Source: Thermotoga sp. 4484_232
GTDB lineage: Bacteria > Thermotogota > Thermotogae > Thermotogales > Thermotogaceae
Direction of reading: 5' to 3'
DNA: 5,887 nucleotides
NCBI GenBank assembly: GCA_002084985.1
Contig: MZGO01000047.1
Location: forward strand, 1-5,887
Each line of letters opens with the position of its first letter. Position 1 is the first letter of the stretch. The notes under the pieces were generated by a model. That model saw only the letters and a program-made list of their open reading frames with translations, was not told the origin of the DNA and searched no databases. Made by a program: the position numbers and the translations under genes. Below are positions 1-4,543 of this stretch, piece after piece.

Positions 1-37
1 TTCACAGTCAGTAGGGCTTCACTGATCCTTTAGACAT
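1..37 (-). pseudogene. Possible 5' end of a HEPN (HepT-type) toxin gene, interrupted at codon 10
   Basis: On the minus strand an ATG at 37-35 overlaps the end of the MNT nucleotidyltransferase gene. It is preceded by a GGAGGA Shine-Dalgarno (51-46) with an 8-nt spacer. It reads MSKGSVKPY and then hits TGA at 10-8; a second in-frame TGA lies at 4-2. In HEPN/MNT toxin-antitoxin operons the two genes are adjacent and often overlap, and HepT proteins often begin MSK...-Y-L-x-D-I-L (recalled family pattern). The signal and position therefore fit the missing toxin partner, with a nonsense mutation or frameshift near codon 10. Only nine residues are visible, so the family call is inference. Alternatives are a chance ATG, or a short coupling ORF with the true toxin gene starting off the left edge. 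Confidence 0.3.
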
Positions 38-323
38 ATATGAGATCCTCCATAACGCTCTCCTTTAAAATCGGTTTGTTTATCATCGCTGGTGTTGCAA
101 TATCCACAGGAACACCTACAAGATCTTCTATCTCATACGCTAAATGTGTGAATTCAAAGAGCCCTATTGGCTCTTCCAATTCAACAAGGACATCTAAATC
201 GCTATCATCCTTATAATCTCCACGTGCACGTGAACCAAATATCGCTATCCTCACCACACCATATTTTTTTCTTAAATCTTCCTTACGCTCTCTCAGTATC
301 TCCAGAATTTTTTCACGTGACAT
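30..323 (-). CDS. MNT-domain minimal nucleotidyltransferase (MntA-like antitoxin)
   Basis: A 97-residue protein of the minimal nucleotidyltransferase family (polymerase beta superfamily). Family proteins usually act as the antitoxin of HEPN/MNT modules, in which the MntA type adds AMP groups to a tyrosine of the HEPN RNase toxin. The catalytic signature is complete: GSRARG at residues 30-35, the metal-binding pair D42 and D44 in SDLDVLV, and a third acid at D74 in VPVDIAT. A basic, helical segment (residues 3-20) precedes the first strand. Length and the C-terminal ending (ILKESVMEDLIYV) fit a full-length family member. The ATG at 323 has a GGAGGGA ribosome binding site (336-330) with a 6-nt spacer. 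The gene diverges from the RelB-like gene. Its expected HEPN partner should follow on the left, but only an interrupted start is visible. The gene uses CGT arginine codons near the active site, while the operon on the right favours AGA/AGG. Family call is secure; antitoxin activity is inferred. Confidence 0.88.
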   Translation of the reverse strand: MSREKILEILRERKEDLRKKYGVVRIAIFGSRARGDYKDDSDLDVLVELEEPIGLFEFTHLAYEIEDLVGVPVDIATPAMINKPILKESVMEDLIYV

Positions 324-358
324 GTTTTCTCCCTCCAGGAAAAAGCATCCACCATAAA

Positions 359-387
359 ATCTTAAAATTCAGAATTCCTGCTATACT
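359..387 (+). promoter_or_regulatory. Possible promoter for the RelB-like gene
   Basis: TATACT at 382-387 is a five-of-six match to the -10 consensus and lies just upstream of the GTG start region. The hexamer 17 bp further upstream (359-364, ATCTTA) is a poor -35 match. If used, transcription would start near 394 and give a leader of roughly 14 nt that holds the Shine-Dalgarno. The 84-bp gap must also contain the promoter of the divergent nucleotidyltransferase gene, but I see no convincing one on that strand. Confidence 0.3.
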
Positions 388-407
388 TTATTTGTGGAGG
401 TGGCTTT

Positions 408-614
408 GTGTCCACTGTGAAGGAAAAACTCATTAAGATCATTCAAGATCTCGATGATGATATAGCGAAAAGGCTCCTCGAGGAGATAGATAATATATTA
501 CTCCAGTTGGAGCTAGAAAACGACCCAGATTTCATGGATACCGTCCGTAGACTCGAAGTCGGTGAAGAAGAACTCATCCCTCATGAAGAGGTAAAGAAAA
601 AATACGAGCCATAA
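408..614 (+). CDS. RelB-like small antitoxin
   Basis: A 68-residue acidic protein that looks like a type II antitoxin of the RelB-like class. The N-terminal half (residues 5-37) is predicted helical, with heptad-like leucine/isoleucine spacing (L8, I11, L15, L23, L24, I27, I30, L31, L34) suited to dimerisation. It is followed by an extended charged tail ending ELIPHEEVKKKYEP, a style seen in antitoxins that wrap around a RelE-type toxin. No DNA-binding motif can be named by eye. The GTG at 408 is preferred because GGAGGTG (396-402) sits 5 nt upstream; a second in-frame GTG at 417 would be too far from it. The reading frame immediately downstream looks like the start of a RelE toxin, which supports the assignment, but that frame is damaged. 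The protein may therefore be an orphan antitoxin. The general class is fairly likely; no precise family is claimed. Confidence 0.6.
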   Translation: MSTVKEKLIKIIQDLDDDIAKRLLEEIDNILLQLELENDPDFMDTVRRLEVGEEELIPHEEVKKKYEP

Positions 615-741
615 TTCACAGACCAAAACATTTAAAAAGCCTTGATAAGCTCGATTTCACTGCGGAAGAATTTGTGTTCTCTATTATCTCAAAACTTCCT
701 TAAGAAAACATGAAACTCCTCATTTAACAGGTATTGTTCCA
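602..741 (+). pseudogene. Decayed RelE/ParE-type toxin gene (5' remnant)
   Basis: Overlapping the end of the RelB-like gene, the frame from 602 reads (I)RAIIHRPKHLKSLDKLD and then FTAEEFVFSIISKLP before TAA at 701-703. This resembles the opening of RelE/ParE toxins: a first strand, a basic helix with K-x-L-x-K-L, and a second helix ending I-x-K-L. Those toxins are usually about 85-95 residues; only about 33 remain here. There is no ATG, GTG or TTG in the frame between the upstream stop (584-586) and the homologous stretch. The ATA at 602 lies 9 nt after GAGGT (588-592), where a start would be expected, so a former ATG may have mutated. After the stop, another frame from 700 reads LRKHETPHLTGIVP (to about 741), which could be the continuation after a one-base loss. 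Family and decay are inferred from pattern alone. An alternative is a functional short peptide, or start at a rare codon. Confidence 0.42.
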
Positions 742-774
742 TGCACATTATTTCTGAAACAGCCCCGCCTTTTC

Positions 775-803
775 TTGACAGAGATAGCTCCTTGTATTAA
801 TAT
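775..803 (+). promoter_or_regulatory. Strong promoter for tRNA-Thr (and probably the tilS operon)
   Basis: A perfect -35 hexamer TTGACA (775-780) is followed by an optimal 17-bp spacer and a -10-like TAATAT (798-803, four of six consensus positions). The expected transcription start is near 810, leaving about 15 nt of 5' leader before the tRNA for RNase P to remove. It is the best promoter match I found in the window. Because no terminator is evident after the tRNA, it may also supply the downstream genes. Confidence 0.7.
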
Positions 804-824
804 TTCTATACGGTCGCTTGAGGG

Positions 825-900
825 GCCAGCGTAGCTCAACCGGTAGAGCGGCGCATTCGTAATGCGTAGGTTGTGGGTTCGAGTCCCACCGCTGGCTCCA
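825..900 (+). tRNA. tRNA-Thr (anticodon CGT)
   Basis: A complete 76-nt cloverleaf that reads ACG threonine codons. The acceptor stem is GCCAGCG (825-831) with CGCTGGC (890-896), seven perfect pairs, then T897 and an encoded CCA (898-900). The D stem is GCTC/GAGC (834-837, 846-849). The anticodon stem is 851-855 with 863-867, including one terminal G-T pair. The anticodon loop TTCGTAA (856-862) gives anticodon CGT at 858-860. The T arm is GTGGG-TTCGAGT-CCCAC (873-889), with the standard TTCGA loop. The 3' end lies 28 bp before tilS on the same strand, and a T6 run (902-907) follows closely. Confidence 0.97.
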
Positions 901-928
901 GTTTTTTGTTGTATAATGGGGTGAAGAA

Positions 929-2302
929 ATGGATTTTGAGGAAAGACTTTTGAATTTTATAAAGAAGGAAGGTCTGATCTCCTCTGGTGATAAGGTCATC
1001 GTTGCTGTATCGGGTGGAATAGATTCCATGTCACTCTTGTTCGCTCTGAACAGGATAGCAAGCCTCCTTAGGATATCCCTTCACGCGGCACATCTGGATC
1101 ACATGATAAGGCCTGAGTCCTCAGAAGAAGCGGAATTCGTCAGAAGCTTCTCTAAATCTTTAGGCATTCCTATCACTCTGGGAAGAAGAAATATCCCCGA
1201 TATATGTAAAAAGATAAAGGGAAATCTGGAAGAAGTGGCAAGAAAGGAGAGATACGCTTTTTTGGAGGAAGTTTGCAAAAATGTCAACGCCAGAAGGATC
1301 GCTCTGGCTCATCACAAAAACGATTTACTGGAGACCGTCATCCATAGGGTTATAAGAGGAACAGGACCGCTGGGGCTTTCCTGTATGAGGCCATCAAGGG
1401 GTATATTCATAAGGCCTTTTCTGATATTCACGAGAGAGGAGATAGAAGAGTACGCTAGAAAGAACGAAATACCTTACGTTGAGGATAAAAGTAACTACGA
1501 TATAAAGTATACGAGGAATTTCATAAGACATAAAATTGTACCGCTTCTTAGAAATCTGAATCCTTCTGTAGAGGAATCTGCCTACAGATTGGTGAGAACA
1601 GCGAACCTTCTGGAAGATTTCATGAATAAAGAGATAGGACTTTTTATGGAAAAAAACGTTCATAAAGAGGATGATATCTTTGTGATGAGAAGGCCAGAAA
1701 GCACATTCGTTCTTCTGGAAGTTATGAGAAAGATCGTGCATGAGTTCTTCGGAAAAATACCAGAATTCGAGAAATTATGGGAATTTGTGAAAGGCTTTGA
1801 TAAACCTTCACATAGAGTGAATATCTTTGGAGATGTGTTCCTTGAGAAATCATATGATATGATCGCGGTTGGTAGAACATTGAATGTGAAGAACTTTAGA
1901 AAAAGATTAAAAGAAGGATTTTATAATGTGAACGGATTCAAAATGAGAGTTATAATTTCAAAGGAGCAGGAGAATGTGGACAGGAAAATATCAGTGATCT
2001 TCAACTTGAAGGATTTGGATGAGCCTTTATTTTTTAGGAACAGGAAAGACGGTGATAAAATTTTCTTAGAAAAGGGTTTCGTAAAAGTTAAGGATCTGAT
2101 GATCGAAGAGAAAATCCCAACTTTCTATAGAAGGCGGGTACCAATTCTGGTAGACTCTAGAGACAGAGTTCTCTGGATACCAGGGGTTCGTCAGGCTCAT
2201 ACCAGGGTGGTAGGAGGGAAAGGAGGTTATTTGATCCTTAAATTGATTCGATGGCCTTTTGGTTATCTGAAAGGAGGTTTTAGTTTTGAACGGAAAACCT
2301 AA
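929..2302 (+). CDS. tilS: tRNA(Ile)-lysidine synthase
   Basis: ATP-dependent cytoplasmic enzyme that attaches lysine to C34 of the CAU-anticodon tRNA-Ile, switching it from AUG/Met to AUA/Ile decoding. At 457 residues it is the size of the long bacterial form. The N-terminal PP-loop domain has SGGIDS at residues 28-33, HLDHMIR at 55-61, VARKERYAFL near 103-112, AHHKNDLLET at 127-136 and the R-G-T-G-P-L-G-L segment at 143-150. Next come DKSN and T-R-N-F-I-R-H (195-201), which lead into the central helical domain. The C-terminal TilS domain shows RNRKDGDK (370-377) and WIPGVR (416-421). The usual HHADD motif reads HHKND here; the second aspartate (D132) is kept. The ATG at 929 follows GGGGTGA (918-924) by 4 nt, and an in-frame stop at 914-916 excludes a longer protein. 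The gene lies 28 bp after the tRNA-Thr and overlaps ftsH by 17 bp. It is expected to be essential where AUA is read by this tRNA. Confidence 0.95.
   Translation: MDFEERLLNFIKKEGLISSGDKVIVAVSGGIDSMSLLFALNRIASLLRISLHAAHLDHMIRPESSEEAEFVRSFSKSLGIPITLGRRNIPDICKKIKGNLEEVARKERYAFLEEVCKNVNARRIALAHHKNDLLETVIHRVIRGTGPLGLSCMRPSRGIFIRPFLIFTREEIEEYARKNEIPYVEDKSNYDIKYTRNFIRHKIVPLLRNLNPSVEESAYRLVRTANLLEDFMNKEIGLFMEKNVHKEDDIFVMRRPESTFVLLEVMRKIVHEFFGKIPEFEKLWEFVKGFDKPSHRVNIFGDVFLEKSYDMIAVGRTLNVKNFRKRLKEGFYNVNGFKMRVIISKEQENVDRKISVIFNLKDLDEPLFFRNRKDGDKIFLEKGFVKVKDLMIEEKIPTFYRRRVPILVDSRDRVLWIPGVRQAHTRVVGGKGGYLILKLIRWPFGYLKGGFSFERKT
2271..2279 (+). promoter_or_regulatory. Ribosome binding site fixing the TTG start of ftsH
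   Basis: AAGGAGGTT inside the 3' end of tilS lies 7 nt (from AGGAGGT, 2272-2278) before the TTG at 2286. This decides the non-ATG start. The first in-frame ATG lies after the first membrane helix and would remove it. Confidence 0.85.
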
Positions 2303-4121
2303 TATAATAAATCTTCTCTTTGCCATTCTAATAGTCTTATCCCTCTTCTGGCTCGCACGATTCCTCTATACGGAGTCTTCCCCTATATCGAGGATGAGCT
2401 ACAGCGGCTTTCTAAAGATGTTGAAGGAAGACTCTTCAATGATCGCAGAGATAGCTTTGAAGGATGATGGAACGGTTAAAGTGAGCACAAAGGATGGTAG
2501 GATCTATGAGATATACGCTCCATGGGTTCTGAACGATTCGGATCTCATAAACGAGATATCCAGTAAAGGTATCAGGATATACGGTGAGAAGAGTGTGAGC
2601 AGTTCCGTTTGGGTGAACATTCTTGGAACGTTGATACCAACCTTTCTCATCATATTCGTTTGGATTTTTGTCATGAGGACTGTTTCCGGCAGGAACAACC
2701 AGGCTTTCACTTTCACAAGAAGCAGGGCCAGGATGTACAAGCCTGGTGAGAAAAAGGTAACGTTCGATGACGTTGGGGGAGCAGACGAAGCGATAGAGGA
2801 ACTCAAAGAAGTTGTGGAATTTTTGAAGAATCCATCGAAATTCAACAAACTCGGTGCGAGAATGCCCAAGGGAATACTTCTTGTTGGACCCCCTGGAACG
2901 GGGAAGACCCTTCTTGCAAGAGCAGTAGCGGGAGAAGCGAATGTCCCATTCTTTCATATAAGTGGTTCAGACTTCGTGGAGCTGTTCGTGGGAGTTGGTG
3001 CTGCGCGTGTTAGGGATCTGTTCAACCAAGCAAAAGCAAACGCTCCATGCATCATCTTCATAGATGAAATAGACGCTGTTGGAAGACACAGAGGAGCTGG
3101 ACTCGGTGGAGGACACGATGAAAGGGAGCAAACTTTGAATCAACTTCTGGTTGAAATGGATGGTTTCGACGTTAGAGAAGGTATCATAGTGATGGCCGCA
3201 ACTAACAGGCCGGATATACTTGATCCTGCCCTTCTGAGACCCGGAAGGTTTGATAAGAAAGTGGTCGTTGACCCACCAGATCTGAGAGGACGAATGAAGA
3301 TATTGAAGATACACATGAAAGGGAAGCCTATAGCAGAAGATGTCAACATCGAGATACTTGCAAAGAGAACACCGGGATTCGTCGGGGCTGACCTTGAAAA
3401 CCTCGTCAACGAAGCAGCTCTTCTTGCTGCCAGAGAAGGAAGATCCAAGATAACGATGAAAGATTTCGAAGAAGCGATAGATAGGGTTATAGCAGGACCT
3501 GCTAGAAAATCTAAGGTGATAAGTCCTAAAGAAAAGAGGATAATCGCTTACCATGAAGTGGGACATGCCATAGTTTCGACGATCCTTCCGAACGCTGATC
3601 CAGTTCACAGGATCTCCATAATACCAAGAGGTTATAAAGCTCTTGGGTACACACTTCAACTTCCAGTTGAGGATAAATACCTTGTGACCAAGAATGAAAT
3701 TTTGGATAAAATAACGGCACTCCTTGGAGGACGTGCCGCCGAGGAGATAGTTTTCGGTGAAATAACATCCGGTGCAGCAAACGACATAGAAAAAGCAACG
3801 GAGATGGCAAGAACCATGGTGTGCGAACTTGGGATGAGCGATAGATTGGGACCTCTTGCATGGGGTAAGAATGAGCAAGAGGTCTTCCTTGGAAAGGAAA
3901 TAACAAGATTGAAAAATTACAGTGAAGAGGTTGCAAGTCAGATCGATGAAGAGGTTAAAAGAATTGTTTCCGAATGTTACGAAAGAGCAAAGGAAATACT
4001 GATAAAATACAGAAAACAAATGGAAGATATTGTGGAACAGCTTCTTGAGAAGGAAACACTTGAAGGAGAAGAACTCAGGAAGATATTGGAAGAAGAGCTG
4101 GAGGAGGTGGTCAAAGAATGA
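2286..4121 (+). CDS. ftsH: ATP-dependent zinc metalloprotease FtsH
   Basis: Membrane-anchored hexameric AAA+ protease that extracts and degrades misfolded membrane proteins and selected cytoplasmic regulators. Its 611 residues are full length. The first transmembrane helix spans about 9-28, an extracytoplasmic domain about 29-107, and the second helix about 110-130. The AAA+ module has Walker A GPPGTGKT (201-208, K207), pore-loop F234 in FVGVG, Walker B IFIDE (257-261), and arginine fingers R318 and R321 in LRPGRFD. The protease domain has the HEVGH zinc site (H423, E424, H427) with the third ligand D500 in ANDIEKA. An acidic, coiled-coil-like C-terminus follows (about 570-611). All catalytic residues are present, at positions I recall from T. 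maritima FtsH. The TTG start is set by a strong Shine-Dalgarno. The gene overlaps tilS by 17 bp and the next gene by 4 bp (ATGA), which suggests coupled translation. The tilS-ftsH pairing is common in bacteria, though hpt, which often sits between them, is absent here. Confidence 0.98.
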   Translation: MNGKPNIINLLFAILIVLSLFWLARFLYTESSPISRMSYSGFLKMLKEDSSMIAEIALKDDGTVKVSTKDGRIYEIYAPWVLNDSDLINEISSKGIRIYGEKSVSSSVWVNILGTLIPTFLIIFVWIFVMRTVSGRNNQAFTFTRSRARMYKPGEKKVTFDDVGGADEAIEELKEVVEFLKNPSKFNKLGARMPKGILLVGPPGTGKTLLARAVAGEANVPFFHISGSDFVELFVGVGAARVRDLFNQAKANAPCIIFIDEIDAVGRHRGAGLGGGHDEREQTLNQLLVEMDGFDVREGIIVMAATNRPDILDPALLRPGRFDKKVVVDPPDLRGRMKILKIHMKGKPIAEDVNIEILAKRTPGFVGADLENLVNEAALLAAREGRSKITMKDFEEAIDRVIAGPARKSKVISPKEKRIIAYHEVGHAIVSTILPNADPVHRISIIPRGYKALGYTLQLPVEDKYLVTKNEILDKITALLGGRAAEEIVFGEITSGAANDIEKATEMARTMVCELGMSDRLGPLAWGKNEQEVFLGKEITRLKNYSEEVASQIDEEVKRIVSECYERAKEILIKYRKQMEDIVEQLLEKETLEGEELRKILEEELEEVVKE

Positions 4122-4543
4122 GATGGGATTTCCTGGTGGGTAAAACTCGTTCAGAGGACTTCACACTTGATGAAACCATGGTATGGAATGAAGATGGGGA
4201 TGTTATAAATTACCACCTCATATCCACTAGCTCTCTCCTTTCTCTGGTCCACAAAGTGGGATACGATCTACTTGATAAATTCTTACCGCTCAGTATGACA
4301 TCCATTGTCTTGGAGACTTGTGCAAGACATGTGAAACCTGTGAAGGCTGGCGATAAAGTAGCTATAGGAGTTCGTGTTGTGGGAGTGGATGAAAACAGGG
4401 TGAGATTGAGAGGAATCGTTATGAGCGGTGATGAAAAGATATTGGAAGTGGAGTTCACAAGGATAATAGTGTCGAAGAATTACCTCCGGAGGGTATCGAT
4501 TGAGAAGGCCGAGAAAGTCCTCAGATTACCGAGAATACTATGA
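4118..4543 (+). CDS. FlK-like hotdog-fold thioesterase family protein
   Basis: A 141-residue protein resembling hotdog-fold acyl-CoA thioesterases of the fluoroacetyl-CoA thioesterase (FlK)-like family; a cytoplasmic acyl-CoA or related thioester substrate is likely but unknown. It opens with an [21 protein letters not shown] segment like the family's N-terminal strand. It then has STSSLLSLVHKVG (36-48) on the hotdog helix and ARHVKPVKAGDKV (69-81), equivalent to the usual H-x-x-P-T-x-x-G motif. Strands VGVDENRVRLRGIVMSGDEKI (near 93-113) follow. By manual alignment to FlK, the catalytic Thr corresponds to T37 and the His to H71, but the usual Glu on the helix is replaced by H45. The ATG is preferred because AGGAGGTGG (4102-4110) lies 7 nt upstream and the start overlaps the ftsH stop as ATGA. 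The 3' end overlaps the radical SAM gene by 44 bp. Fold call is fairly firm; activity is inferred. Confidence 0.8.
   Translation: MRWDFLVGKTRSEDFTLDETMVWNEDGDVINYHLISTSSLLSLVHKVGYDLLDKFLPLSMTSIVLETCARHVKPVKAGDKVAIGVRVVGVDENRVRLRGIVMSGDEKILEVEFTRIIVSKNYLRRVSIEKAEKVLRLPRIL
4488..4493 (+). promoter_or_regulatory. Ribosome binding site fixing the TTG start of the radical SAM gene
   Basis: GGAGGG inside the thioesterase gene places a TTG at 4500 at a normal distance (7 nt after GGAGG). There is no ATG between this site and the first conserved strand (VKVALIFP, residue 35), so the TTG is the best start. Confidence 0.7.

Noticed and set aside
167..436. An 89-codon plus-strand ORF opposite the nucleotidyltransferase gene
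   Set aside because: It is antisense to a protein with complete catalytic motifs, lacks a ribosome binding site and resembles no family.
825..900. tRNA-Thr as an integration site (attachment site) for the accessory genes to its left
   Set aside because: Integrations normally use the tRNA 3' end and leave a duplicated 3' fragment. The accessory genes lie on the 5' side, and I found no repeat of the tRNA end or integrase in the window.
897..910. T6 run after the tRNA as a terminator
   Set aside because: No GC-rich hairpin ends directly against the T run. The nearest stem is the tRNA itself, separated by the CCA end, so termination is at most weak.
912..917. A perfect TATAAT just upstream of tilS
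   Set aside because: The matching -35 position (889-894) falls in the tRNA and is a poor match, and a start about 7 bp downstream would cut off the tilS ribosome binding site.
748..1029. A 93-codon minus-strand ORF across the tRNA, including the peptide WDSNPQPTHYECAALPVELR
   Set aside because: This is the antisense translation of the tRNA-Thr gene, a well-known annotation artefact, and it continues antisense into tilS.
2219..2279. Repeated AAAGGAGGTT (2219-2228 and 2270-2279) at the end of tilS
   Set aside because: Only the second copy serves a gene start. The first encodes K-G-G-Y of TilS with no in-frame ftsH start nearby, so it is most likely coincidence.
2967..4019. A 350-codon minus-strand ORF within ftsH
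   Set aside because: A shadow of the strongly constrained ftsH coding strand. The translation is rich in Cys, Ser and Tyr with no recognisable domain.
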